64,000 nt of DNA from Palsa-504 sp963739615 (GTDB lineage: Bacteria; Actinomycetota; Actinomycetes; Streptosporangiales; Streptosporangiaceae). The stretch is from assembly GCA_963739615.1 (NCBI GenBank), contig CAVUBD010000037.1, positions 178,749 to 242,748 on the forward strand, given 5' to 3'. The notes below the pieces were generated by a model that worked only from the letters and a program-made list of their open reading frames with translations, was not told the origin of the DNA and searched no databases. Both the position numbers and the translations under genes were made by a program. Below, piece by piece: positions 51,265 through 59,820 of this stretch; position 1 is the first letter of the stretch; every line of letters begins with the position of its first letter.

Positions 51265-51594
51265 TTACCAGTCCCGTGAGGACCGCAGGACGCGAGCCGG
51301 CATGCCCGCTTCGGCCCGCTTCACGGCGATCGCCCGGCGCTGCGCCACCGTCAGCGGGCGCCGCGGGCGCAGCCTGTTCCCCACGCTGGCCCCGGTGCTC
51401 GAATTGCAGTGCTGGCACGCGGGCCGCAGGTTGGACAGGTCATGCGAGCCGCCCAGAGCAACCGCAAGCACGTGGTCGACGGTGGTGGCGTAGGCGCCGC
51501 ACCGCCAGCACGCGCGGCCCCACCGCGCGAACGTGGCCTCGCGCAGTGCCCGCCAGCGCGGCGGCCACTGCCATGTTCGGCCCATGGTTCCCAT
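51265..51594 (-). CDS. HNH endonuclease
   Basis: 109 residues: WRALREATFARWGRACWRCG, TVDHVLAVALGGSHDLSNLR and PACQHCNSSTGASVGNRLR give CxxC, DH, N and CxxC of the HNH motif. Phage HNH proteins of this size sit by the terminase and help packaging; no terminase is present here. ATG 51594. The IS4 element lies 48 bases upstream of the start. Confidence 0.88.
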   Translation of the reverse strand: MGTMGRTWQWPPRWRALREATFARWGRACWRCGAYATTVDHVLAVALGGSHDLSNLRPACQHCNSSTGASVGNRLRPRRPLTVAQRRAIAVKRAEAGMPARVLRSSRDW

Positions 51595-53123
51595 GGTGCA
51601 CGCGAATCGCCGCTCAACGGCGACGAGACCCGCGCGACGCCCAATGGCCTTGCGTTTAGGTGATTTGCCATGGGTGGAGCAGGTGGGAACTCGATTCTCC
51701 GTACGATGCCGGTGACGCTGGGCTCGCCGGGCTTGCGGGCCGGGAAGTCGCCGGCTTTCTTGGTTTTCCGGGGGCTGGCCCGGCCGGGACGGCCGCGGAC
51801 GAAGAATCCGGGCATGAGGATCTTCAGCAGGAACGTGGCGAGGGCGTGATCCTGCTGGTCAGGGGGGAAAGCCGCGACGGTGTCCGTCGCGGCGGCCAGG
51901 GCGTGCGGAAAGCTGATCCTTGCCGGGGGGATGCCGGCGGCGTTCACGCCGATGCCGACGAGCCGGCATATCGCCTGGTAGACGGCGAACAGCGCCCACA
52001 TTTCCTGGATGACGCCCTCCGGGTCACCCGACCGCAGGACGGGCTGCCCCTGGCCCATGTCCGTCTTGTGGTGGCCGATGACGGTCTCGCAGCCCCACCG
52101 GTCCGGGTAGCAGCACGCCAGGTCCAGCGCCGGGTACTCCTCCACGTCAAGCAGGTCGGTGACCAGGCAGAACACCTCCGAGGTCTCCTCCGTGCCGCCG
52201 CCGTCCGCGGGTGTCGTGTGCACTGTGTACTCGATGACCCGCACCGTGATGACGGGGCCGTCGCTCTTGCGGGGCGGCTTCAGTTCCGCGAGATAGGTGC
52301 CGTCGGCCAGGACCTTCACCGGCTTCAGCGTGAAGGACGCCGACGCGCGCCACAGGATGTGCGCCCCGGTGGCGAGGACGGCGCGGGCCAGGGACCAGGA
52401 CAGGAAGTTCCGGTCCGCGAGCACCAGCATGCCGGGGCCGAAGCAGTGCAGCAGGTCCAGTGCCAGGACCTGCTCCCCGCACGTGTACGGGCCGAGCGCG
52501 GCCCCGAGCAGGCTCCCGGTCCCGGACTCGGCCGCCGCCACCCAGCGGACCTGCGGGAACGCGCCGTCCCGGGTCTGGTTGGAGGGCCGCCCGAAGAACG
52601 CGCCGTTCTTCTCGCCGTCCGGCACGTCCGTGGTGGACCCGTCCATCGACGCGACCCGCATCCCGCAGCAGGAAACCCCCGGCGCCCCGTCCGCCCCCGT
52701 CGGCCCCGCCACCTGCTCGAACAGCATCCGGACCGGGTCGGCGCCGAGCTTGCCGCGGCCCCGTGACAGGGAGGAGATGTTCGGCTGCCTCCACCGCCGG
52801 CCCTCGCCGGCATCGACCCAGCCGCCCGGGTCCAGGCGCCCGGCCAGCAGGTCCGCGCCGCGCCGCTGGTGGTACAGCCCGTCGGCCAGCTTAGCCATCA
52901 CCAGCCCGTACCCGCAGTTCCGGCCCCGGAACAGCCACAAAGCCAGCACGAAATACACCATCAGCCGGGCCGGCAGCAGCCGCCGCCGCTGCTCCCGCGT
53001 CCCCGTCGCCTCGACGACCTCATCCACCAGCTCCGGCGGGAACGCCCTGGTCAGAACCCCGATCGAGATCCGGTCCGGCGGCCAGCCGTCCGGCGGCAAA
53101 CCCTCAGCACCATCATGAGCCAC
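51351..53123 (-). CDS. IS4-family transposase, reading through the IS end into the HNH region
   Basis: 590-residue frame from GTG 53123; the first 494 codons lie in the IS. N-terminal IGVLTRAFPPELVDEVVEAT and RRRLLPARLMVYFVLALWLF are typical. The DDE core has VASMDGSTTDVPD, LVLADRNFLSWSLARA and YPDRWGCETVIGHHK, which fits the Y-(2)-R-(3)-E-(6)-K signature of IS4. The frame has no stop before the IS end and picks up about 97 residues of flanking sequence, overlapping the HNH gene in another frame. Confidence 0.88.
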   Translation of the reverse strand: MAHDGAEGLPPDGWPPDRISIGVLTRAFPPELVDEVVEATGTREQRRRLLPARLMVYFVLALWLFRGRNCGYGLVMAKLADGLYHQRRGADLLAGRLDPGGWVDAGEGRRWRQPNISSLSRGRGKLGADPVRMLFEQVAGPTGADGAPGVSCCGMRVASMDGSTTDVPDGEKNGAFFGRPSNQTRDGAFPQVRWVAAAESGTGSLLGAALGPYTCGEQVLALDLLHCFGPGMLVLADRNFLSWSLARAVLATGAHILWRASASFTLKPVKVLADGTYLAELKPPRKSDGPVITVRVIEYTVHTTPADGGGTEETSEVFCLVTDLLDVEEYPALDLACCYPDRWGCETVIGHHKTDMGQGQPVLRSGDPEGVIQEMWALFAVYQAICRLVGIGVNAAGIPPARISFPHALAAATDTVAAFPPDQQDHALATFLLKILMPGFFVRGRPGRASPRKTKKAGDFPARKPGEPSVTGIVRRIEFPPAPPMANHLNARPLGVARVSSPLSGDSRAPWEPWAEHGSGRRAGGHCARPRSRGGAARAGGAAPTPPPSTTCLRLLWAARMTCPTCGPRASTAIRAPGPAWGTGCARGAR

Positions 53124-53167
53124 AAAACGGTTACATTATCACATCACGCCTTAAAGCAAGGTCATTG
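51642..53167. mobile_element. IS4-type insertion sequence with 11-bp target duplication
   Basis: Ends CAATGGCCTTGC (51642-51653) and GCAAGGTCATTG (53156-53167) are inverted with one mismatch. CGCGCGACGCC flanks both sides (51631-51641 and 53168-53178), within the 10-13 bp usual for IS4. Length 1526 bp. Confidence 0.85.
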
Positions 53168-53257
53168 CGCGCGACGCCGGCCTGGCCGCCATTTTTTTTG
53201 CGGGCCAGAACTAGGGGTCTATAAGAGCGTTCGTTTTAGGTAACGGCGGCGGCCGGC

Positions 53258-53662
53258 CTAGACGGGTTCCCATCGCCAGCCGTTGTTGTCTTCACAGATG
53301 ATCTTTTTGCCGTCTCCCGCCACACCGGACGCGCCATGATCTGATTTGCGGCAGTACTCACCGGGCTCGTAGCAGTGGCCGCTGCTGGTGGTGGGGTAGC
53401 AGGAGGCAGGCGGCAGTGCGGCAGGAGACGTCGTCGCTGGCCGCGTAGGCGGGGTGGGCGGCGGGGCCGCCGCGTGGGTGAGCGTGGGCGTAGGTGTAGG
53501 GGTGGGCGACTTTGAGGGACTAGGAGACGTCGGACGAGCCGCTGCCGACACGACACTGTGCGTCGGCGATGGCTTCGGCGTCGGCGTAGAGGTCGCACTG
53601 CTGCCGCACCCAGCGGCAAGGATGGCAACGAGTACCAGCGCGGTTAATTTCAGGGAGGGCAT
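53258..53662 (-). CDS. Lipoprotein with conserved Cys-rich C-terminus
   Basis: 134 residues. Signal peptide with lipobox (LTALVLVAILAAGCGSS), a Pro/Ser/Thr spacer of about 65 residues, then CYPTTSSGHCYEPGEYCRKS and DHGASGVAGDGKKIICEDNN, WRWEP. That ending recurs in many actinobacterial secreted and phage-encoded proteins and has four cysteines. It would sit on the outside of the membrane of the lysogen. ATG 53662. Confidence 0.75.
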   Translation of the reverse strand: MPSLKLTALVLVAILAAGCGSSATSTPTPKPSPTHSVVSAAARPTSPSPSKSPTPTPTPTLTHAAAPPPTPPTRPATTSPAALPPASCYPTTSSGHCYEPGEYCRKSDHGASGVAGDGKKIICEDNNGWRWEPV

Positions 53663-53918
53663 GGCTGGTGATCTTAGCGTTACGCCATTTGGTCAGGCTA
53701 GGGCCAGAGGTCTCGGTTACGGCACGGAACCCGTTGTCCGACCACTAGGGGGCAATTGTCACATTTCCAGGGGGACGGGCCAGGCCGGCGTGGTGCGCGG
53801 GTTCCGGCCGCGGGCAGCGATTCACAAGCCCCCCTCCCACGCTGGAGAGTTTTTGGCCAGGCCGGCGTGATGCGCGGATTGGCAGCGTCAGCGGCGATTC
53901 GGCGGGAGGATGTGACCA

Positions 53919-54135
53919 TGCCTGACGACGACAAGTTCAGCAAGGCCTTTGACGAGCAGCGGCGCCGGGAGCGTGACGAGGCGGTCGAGCGAGCCCGCCG
54001 CGGCGAGGGCGGCTTCAGCGAGGTCGACGATCTCATACACGAGACCGATGGCGCGTCCCGGACAAGATCTACCCTGACGTCGAGATCGGCGCTGGCTGGG
54101 TGGACAGCGCGGAGGATCACGCCGGGGAGAACTAG
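53919..54135 (+). CDS. Small hypothetical gene, possible frame break
   Basis: ATG 53919 reads MPDDDKFSKAFDEQRRRERD, EAVERARRGEGGFSEVDDLI, HET. At about 54050 a better continuation appears one frame over: RVPDKIYPDVEIGAGWVDSA, EDHAGEN, stop 54133-54135. Uncorrected, the frame runs on to 54247 with Arg/Ser-rich sequence. No family recognised. Confidence 0.4.
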
Positions 54136-54463
54136 CCGCGCTACGCTGGCAGGGAGCGGACTGGGCGACCATGCAAATCCGCCGCTGCCCGTGGACTCTG
54201 CGGATGCTGACCCCGAGCCTTGGGGTCAGGTCACTAGGTGCAGGTGAACGATCGGGTGCCGCCGGGGTGAACTGCCCTGACCTCACTGCCCAGTTCCGCG
54301 CTTACGCTGGACGTGTACAGAACCGGGCCTGCAATCGCAGCCGGTGCAGTGGTACCTCGTGTCGCAACTGCGGCGAGTGAACAGCCCGCGTGGCCGGGGC
54401 GGACTGCAAGCGCAGCGCCCGGGATGGCCCGCGGGAAGCTGACGCCCTCGCGAGGTAGACCGC
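54136..54463. other. Gap before the capsid gene
   Basis: No convincing gene in these 330 bases. Short frames have no ribosome binding site. It must hold the promoter or upstream leader of the capsid gene. Confidence 0.4.
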
Positions 54464-56057
54464 ATGTACGACGACAATTCCCAGCTGGTCGAGCACTTTG
54501 ACGACCAGTGGCGGGGCAAGGCCAGAGCGGAGCTGGACACCCGGCGTGAGCAGTGCATCGCCCGGGCCGCCGAGCTGGGCGGCTACAAGCACCCGTCCCA
54601 GGCCCAGCGGGACGAGTTCGACAGCCTGACCGCCGAGACCATCGTGATCGACAACCTGATCAAGGCCGATGACGTCGAGATCCGCCGGGCGAAGATCGAG
54701 CACCTCACCCGCGTGGCGGCCGACCCTGCCAACCTTGAACGCCCGGTAGGTGCCCCGCCGCTCGTCAAGGGCCTCGGGGACCGGCGCGAGACCGGCGCCG
54801 AAGTGATCCAGCGGGCGGGCAACCCGTGGCGGCACCAGGACGGCGGGCCGCTGCACCGGGCCGAGACCGGCGCCGGGCTGATCAGCCGAGCGCACAGCGC
54901 GCTGGAGGGCCTGGAGGACACCCTCACCCGCGACGGCTGCCAGAAACTCGCCGACGCGATGGCCGAGGAGTCCACCTGGCCGGGCGTGATGATCAAGCGC
55001 AGCAAGGAGGAGCAGGCGCAGGCCGCCGAGCTCTGGCTTGCGCTGAGCAACCCGTTCTATGCCGAAGCCTTCCGCAGTGTCCTGCGCTACCCGGGCGAGT
55101 TCATGGGCTCGGGCGGCACCGGATTCGAGACCCTGTCCGATGACCAGCGGCAGGCGTGGCGGGACGTGCGGACCAACGAGTTGTGCCGGGCCGCGTTCGG
55201 CGAGGCGACCCGGCGCCGCCGGCGCCTTCGCGATCCCGCTTGACCTTCATCCGGACATCATCCTGACCAACGCCGGGTCGGCGAACCCGTTCCGCAAGCT
55301 CGCGCGGAGCGTGGTCGCGACGACCAACGTGGCCGAGTTCGTCACGTCGGCCGGGTCGACGGCTAACTGGCTTGCTGAGGGTACGGCGGTCGCCGACACA
55401 ACGCCGGTTCTGGCCCAATTGGCGATCACGCATTACAAGGAATCCGTCTGGATCTTCGGCAGCTTTGAAGTGCTCCAGGACACTGCCCTGGGGACGCAGG
55501 TCCCGGCGCTGATCGCCGATGCCAAGGACCGGCTAGAAGTCGTCGCCTTCACCACCGGCACGGGATCGGCGCAGCCGTTCGGGATGATCACGCACGGCAC
55601 CTCGGACGCGTCGGTGGGCGCGCTGACCGCGGCCATGGTCTACGGGCTGCACCAGGCGCTGCCGCCCAGGTTCCGGGTCGGCGACGGTTCCCGGCCGGTG
55701 TGGCTGGCCAACGTGACGATCATCAACGCGCTGCGCCAGATCCCGAGCTTTACCGGGTCGGTCACGTCGCTGGTCAATGACAACCAGCCCGACTCCATCC
55801 CCGAGGTGCTGTCGATCGACATCTACGAGGACTCGGCGATGGACTCAAGCAACGCCGTGTCGGGGCACAAGAACCTGGCCATCCTGGACATGAACAGCTT
55901 CATCATCACGAACCGGCAGCCTGAGCTGCTGCTCTATGAGCCGTTGTTCAAGGACCAGGCGACGGGCCGCCCGGCGGGCCAGGCTGGCTGGTTCTCCTGG
56001 TCGCGAACCGGCGCGGACCTGACCACGGCGACCGCCTGCCAGTACCACACCACGTGA
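54464..56057 (+). CDS. HK97-type phage major capsid protein, one-base frame break
   Basis: First frame (54464-55210): a helical delta-like domain (VEHFDDQWRGKARAELDTRR, FDSLTAETIVIDNLIKADDV) and linker. Second frame (to 56057): FAIPLDLHPDIILTNAGSAN, PFRKLARSVVATTNVAEFVT, KESVWIFGSFEVLQDTALGT and RLEVVAFTTGTGSAQPFGMI, the HK97 capsid fold. Removing one C from the CCC near 55210 joins EATG to AAGAFAIPL. The protein would be about 530 residues. No protease, portal, terminase or tail gene is found beside it, so it may build a satellite capsid or a helper-sized shell, or be a relic. Confidence 0.85.
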
Positions 56058-56194
56058 TGGCTACCAGGAAGGCGGCGGCCATGGTTGCCGGGAATGAGAC
56101 GTCGCTGCCGCTGGCGCCGTGCGGGGCGTGCAACGGCGTGGACTGCGGCACGCCGCGGGTCAAGGTGTGCTGCGGGTCCTGCACGCACACCTGA
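56057..56194 (+). CDS. 45-residue cysteine-rich protein coupled to the capsid gene
   Basis: ATG overlaps the capsid stop by one base (TGATG). MATRKAAAMVAGNETSLPLA is followed by CGACNGVDCGTPRVKVCCGS and CTHT: six cysteines in 26 residues, a likely small zinc-binding module. It is too short for usual ORF calling. No family recognised. Confidence 0.6.
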   Translation: MATRKAAAMVAGNETSLPLAPCGACNGVDCGTPRVKVCCGSCTHT

Positions 56195-56357
56195 GCGTTC
56201 CCCGGGCCGCCCAAATACCAGATAAGCGGCCCGGGGGAATCGCGTCACTCTTGCGGGAGCGGCCAGGGCTGGGGGGGCAGGCCGCGCTCGGCGGCCTAGA
56301 ATTCCAGCTCGGCCGCCCACTCTGGCGTGACGTTCGGCGGGGGCAGTTCCATGCTCA

Positions 56358-56582
56358 TCATGATTCCCCGAGGTACTCGGCGCGGAGCTGGCGGCACCGC
56401 TCGAGGTGCCGCTCGAGCAGGCCGACGCGCTCGGTGGCTGCCTCTACCGTGGTGACGCGCCCGGCGTCCTCTTCGGCGCGGATGTGGCCGAGGGCCTCGG
56501 CGACGTCGTCCTCCGCTTCGCGGATCGCGTCGAAGTAGGCGCTGCACCTGCCGCTGCCGCTGGTACTGGTGGGATTATTCAC
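56358..56582 (-). CDS. Small helical protein
   Basis: 74 residues. CSAYFDAIREAEDDVAEALG, HIRAEEDAGRVTTVEAATER and LLERHLERCRQLRAEYLG form two heptad-like helices. GTG start at 56580-56582 has GGAGG nine bases upstream. A 20-codon frame (MMSMELPPPNVTPEWAAELE) starts across its stop and may be coupled. Function unknown. Confidence 0.55.
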   Translation of the reverse strand: MNNPTSTSGSGRCSAYFDAIREAEDDVAEALGHIRAEEDAGRVTTVEAATERVGLLERHLERCRQLRAEYLGES

Positions 56583-56690
56583 TTGGGTTCGCCTCCATGG
56601 GGCGGATCAAGGGCCCGGCTTGGTGTGGAAGCACCGGCCGGGCCCGCTTTGCGTGTTGGACCTGTCACGCTACTCGCAAGGTCCACCTAG

Positions 56691-56708
56691 GTCCATAGAT
56701 GTCCATAG
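56691..56708. promoter_or_regulatory. Direct repeat upstream of the GntR gene, possible operator
   Basis: GTCCATAG occurs at 56691-56698 and 56701-56708, ten bases apart, so both copies face the same side of the helix. A related GTCCACCTAG lies just upstream. The regulator gene starts 50 bases on. Confidence 0.4.
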
Positions 56709-56758
56709 GGGGACACCTAAAAGCGCAGGTGAACATGCAGGTTGCCTAATGTGATCAT

Positions 56759-56995
56759 GTGACCATCGATCACGACGCCGAGGAGCCGCTGTACTTGCAG
56801 CTGGCGGCCATCCTGCGCGGCCGGATCGCGTCGGGGGAGCTGGAGCGGCGCGTCCCGTCGGTCAAGACGCTGACGCAGCAGTACGGCGTGGCGCAGGGCA
56901 CGGCCGAGCGGGCGCTAGCGGTGCTGCGCGAGGAGGGCCTGATCCGGTCCAGGATGGGGCGCGGTCACTTCGTGGTGCCGGCCGAGGAGCGCTAG
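56759..56995 (+). CDS. GntR-type winged-helix regulator
   Basis: 78 residues: EEPLYLQLAAILRGRIASGE, LERRVPSVKTLTQQYGVAQG and TAERALAVLREEGLIRSRMG, a GntR winged helix with no effector domain. Stand-alone versions control excision and transfer in actinobacterial integrative elements (KorSA-type) and prophages. GTG start at 56759. It is convergent with the integrase gene. Confidence 0.85.
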   Translation: MTIDHDAEEPLYLQLAAILRGRIASGELERRVPSVKTLTQQYGVAQGTAERALAVLREEGLIRSRMGRGHFVVPAEER

Positions 56996-58164
56996 CCGGC
57001 CTGCCGCTTGCGCCGGGCAGTCTTGCCCCCGGCGCGGCCGATCGGCGTGACCGTCCCGGCTGCGAGGCCGGACAGGGCCGCCGCGATCACCTTGTCACGG
57101 TCCTGGCTGGCGTGCTGGTAGGCCATCGCCGCGTCCACGGTGGAGTGCCCGAGACGGGCCATCAGCTCGGCCAGCGTGGCGCCGGTAGCGGCGGCAAGCA
57201 CTGCCCCGGTGTGCCTGAGATCATGGAATCTGAGATCCGGCCGCCCGGCCGCCTCCCGGGCCGGGTGGTACACCGCGTACAGGCGCCGATGGTGCCATGT
57301 GGGCACCGGACGCGGCCGGGAACACCAGGGCGTCCCGGCTGGCCGCCACGTGCCCGGCCAGGTGGTCCCTCACCGCGGGCATCAAGTGCGGCGGGATGTT
57401 CACGGGGCGCTTCCCGGCCTCGGACTTGGGGTCCTTGACGACGCGGCCGTCATCGCCGCGGACCACGCCGCGGCGGACCCGGACGACGGCGTTCTTCAGG
57501 TCGATGTCGGAGCGGCGCAGCTCGGTCAGCTCGCCGAACCGCAGCGCGCACCAGGCGGCCAGCAGGACCATCAGCCGGTACCGGGGAGGCATGGCCAGGG
57601 TGATCGCCTCCAGCTCGGCCAGCGACGCCTCGCGGATCTGCCGGGCGCGCTTCACGCTGCCCGCCGCCGCGGACCCGGCACGGATTGGCGGGTATCACGT
57701 CGTCGGCGAGCGCCGTGTTCATGATCGTGCGCAGCAGCGAGTAGGCGTGGGCGCGCATCGTCGGCCCGGTCTGGCTCTTGAGCCTGATATGCCATTCCCG
57801 GACCATCGCCGGGGTGATCGCGGTCAGCGCCGTGCCCCCGAGGGCGGGCAGGATGTGGGCGAGCACGTTGGAGTACAGCAGCCGGGTGGACGGCGACAGG
57901 TCGCGCCCTTCGAGCCACGTCTCCGCGTAGGCGGCCAGCGTGACCGGCCACGCGGCCCCGGCGCGTCGGGGGAGGCCCACTTGCCGGCCTGGATGTCGCC
58001 GTGGACGCGGGAGAGGTAGGCGTCGGCGTACTGCCTGCTGTCGAAGGTGAGCGGGCCGCCCGTCTGGGTGCGCGCGGTGTACGTCGCGCCGTCCGGCCCG
58101 GTGTAGCGGCCTGGTAGCGGCCTGACGGGAGCCGCCGGACGTTCCCAAAGTAGCGCTTGCCCAC
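56992..58164 (-). pseudogene. Tyrosine integrase, about four frame breaks
   Basis: The parts line up along one strand but in changing frames: GKRYFGNVRRLPSGRYQ; TYTARTQTGGPLTFDSRQYA; PVTLAAYAETWLEGRDLSPS; RARQIREASLAELEAITLAM; then WHHRRLYAVYHPAREA. Catalytic residues are all visible: R in WCALRFGELTELRRSD, HDLRHTG, GHSTVDAAM and Y in MAYQHAS. GTG start 58162-58164 with AAGGA upstream. Breaks fall near 58110, 57970, 57670 and 57310. Next to attR, as expected for a phage-type integrase acting on tRNA-Asn. Confidence 0.85.
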
Positions 58165-58309
58165 GATGATCCTTCTCTCCGGCCGTGCCACGAACGTGCC
58201 AGATGAAGTGCACATCTGTGGCCGTTCCTGTCAACGTGTGGCAACGTCAATAGGTAGGCTGACCTGCAGGTCAAGGGCGCTGACGTGGGCCGGGAACTAT
58301 CACTGCGTC

Positions 58310-58335
58310 ATAGGTTCGAGTCCTATCGCGGGAGC
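58310..58335. other. attR, far attachment site
   Basis: Exact 26-bp copy of the tRNA-Asn 3' end, 145 bases outside the integrase start. The chromosome resumes here with ACATTTT. Confidence 0.92.
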
Positions 58336-58898
58336 ACATTTTATGCCTCTGACCTGGGCTTCTGTTCCTGGCAGCTCGTCTCGGGGTCTCCTCGGCCGGG
58401 CGTCTGTTGTGTTAGCTTGTGTTGATCATGGCAGCGGGGAGCTTCTCGCGGGCCGGGATGCGGCGGGAACCTGGTACGGGCCTGGGGTGGGTGCGCAGCG
58501 GCGGTTCCTGTAGCAGGGGCGATTCTTAGGACTTGCGTTCGGTAGCCTTGCTCCGCCTGGCGGCGGTTTCCAGGGGCCTGGCGTATCTGTGCGTGCGCGA
58601 TGAACTGCCGGTTATGCCCGGTCGCTCTTTGCTTGTGTGCTGTGTTTGATTCTGGGTCTTTTCGCGTCCGTGGGTCGCGGAGAGCGGACGGCGGGAGCAC
58701 TCGCGGCCGGATGGTCGCCCCCGAGCATCCCGCCCGCCGAACACGAGGCCGCATATTATGCTCAACTCCAGCCGCAACCGGTGGCTGGACCCAACAACTG
58801 AAGCCTCCACGAAACCCCGGGGCGATTCATCTGCCGCTCCGCGGGAACCGCGCAGATCTTCGAGTGCGGCACGCCGTTGACCTCCGCGCACCACTGCC
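58336..58898. other. Region without a convincing gene
   Basis: Frames on both strands in these 560 bases are Arg/Pro-rich and lack recognisable motifs or ribosome binding sites. Only the tRNA flank at its left edge is clear. Confidence 0.4.
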
Positions 58899-59342
58899 GT
58901 GCGGCCCGCGGCTGTGACGCCGCTGATCCGGCGGCTCGCCGCTGCCGGGCACCAGGAGAAAGAGGCGCCGCTTATCGGCTGTTGGGTCCACCAGGGCTGG
59001 TCGTCGAGCGTGCGGTTCACCGGCCATCCGGAGTGGCCGGACACCGCGGCAGCCGAGGCAGGGGAATCTGGGCTGGTCATCGTCGTCGTTGCCCGTGAGC
59101 GGGGCAGTTCGGTGCGGGTGTGCGAGTTCCTGGTCGACACCTGGTGCCTGGGGGTGAAGAACGCCCCTGGGCCGAAGCCGGTCGAGAGGAGAAAGCTCCC
59201 GTCGTTCACCTCCGCTAGCGGGATCGGCTTCGCCGTCGGATTCGCCATGTTCGGCGCGCTCGCCTACCTGCCGCAGTACATGCAAGTCGTCCGGGGCCTC
59301 TCGGCGACCCTATCCGGGCTGAGGCTGCTGCGGATGATGGCC
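58899..59342 (+). pseudogene. Chimeric remnant: unknown protein tail fused to an MFS transporter fragment
   Basis: Residues about 1-100 (WVHQGWSSSVRFTGHPEWPD, VRVCEFLVDTWCLGVKNAPG) look like the C-terminal half of an unidentified soluble protein. They run without a stop into IGFAVGFAMFGALAYLPQYM and QVVRGLSATLSGLRLLRMMA, a drug-transporter (DHA2-type MFS) segment. The MFS part stops making sense at about 59342. Neither part is complete. Confidence 0.6.
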
Positions 59343-59415
59343 GGGGTGCCCGCTACAGGGAAGATCTTGTACCGGCCGGTCCGGCTGACGAGCTGGCCGG
59401 TGCCGATGGAGGTCA
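59343..59415 (-). pseudogene. Inverted fragment of the same MFS transporter
   Basis: On the reverse strand, LLTSIGTGQLVSRTGRYKIF and PVAGTP are the stretch that normally follows the GLRLLPMMAG-type block in DHA2 transporters. Here that block ends on the forward strand at 59342. The piece therefore looks flipped in place. Confidence 0.6.
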
Positions 59416-59473
59416 GCAGAACATCCTCCGACACACCACGCCGGCTTCCCTGCCTTCGGTCCGGCGCCCCATC

Positions 59474-59725
59474 GTGGAGCGGGATAAGGACGGCCACCTT
59501 CACGTGCCGGAGGGCTGTGACACGGAGGCCGGTGCCGGTGTCGCGGGCGGCTCCCTGATCGGGATGCTCGTCGGGGTGCTCGGTGGTCCGGTGGGGATGC
59601 TGCTGAGCGGGAGCGCAGGCGCCGCCAGCGGGGCGCTGTATGACGCGGACCGGCTCGACAAAGGTGACGAGGCGATCGAACAGTTCGGGGCCCTGATGCC
59701 CACAGGCGGGAACGCGCTCCTGTAG
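59474..59725 (+). pseudogene. Truncated DUF1269-like membrane protein
   Basis: 83 residues: VERDKDGHLHVPEG-like start, GGSLIGMLVGVLGGPVGMLL, SGSAGAASGALYDADRLDKG. The DUF1269 family has about 40 more residues in front and a longer tail; both are missing, and the left break lies beside the rearranged MFS pieces. Confidence 0.6.
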
Positions 59726-59820
59726 GGTCGTTCGTCCCTTACGGTCGGCCGGGCGAGATCGTAGCGTGCGCTGGGTGACGAGCGGCAAGGCTCATCCGTC
59801 CAGGGAAGGGAGCCAGGCAA

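Larger units (their letters stand above)
41269..58335. mobile_element. 17-kb integrated element in tRNA-Asn, satellite- or prophage-like, carrying three IS copies
   Basis: The ends are 26-bp identical repeats of the tRNA-Asn 3' end (41269-41294 and 58310-58335). Contents: tyrosine integrase (broken), excisionase-like HTH, VRR-NUC and HNH nucleases, GntR regulator, HK97-type capsid protein, lipoprotein, a toxin-antitoxin-like pair and small unknown genes. ISAzo13-, ISL3- and IS4-type elements have inserted. There is no portal, terminase or tail gene. Without the IS copies the element would be about 12.3 kb. The damaged integrase and capsid genes suggest it is fixed in place, unless those indels are sequence errors. 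Confidence 0.88.

Noticed and set aside
51651..53240. TTTAGGT-type motifs near 51655 and 53236 considered as target duplication of the IS4 element
   Set aside because: They have unequal lengths and no inverted ends beside them. The CGCGCGACGCC pair with CAATGGCCTTGC ends fits the family far better.
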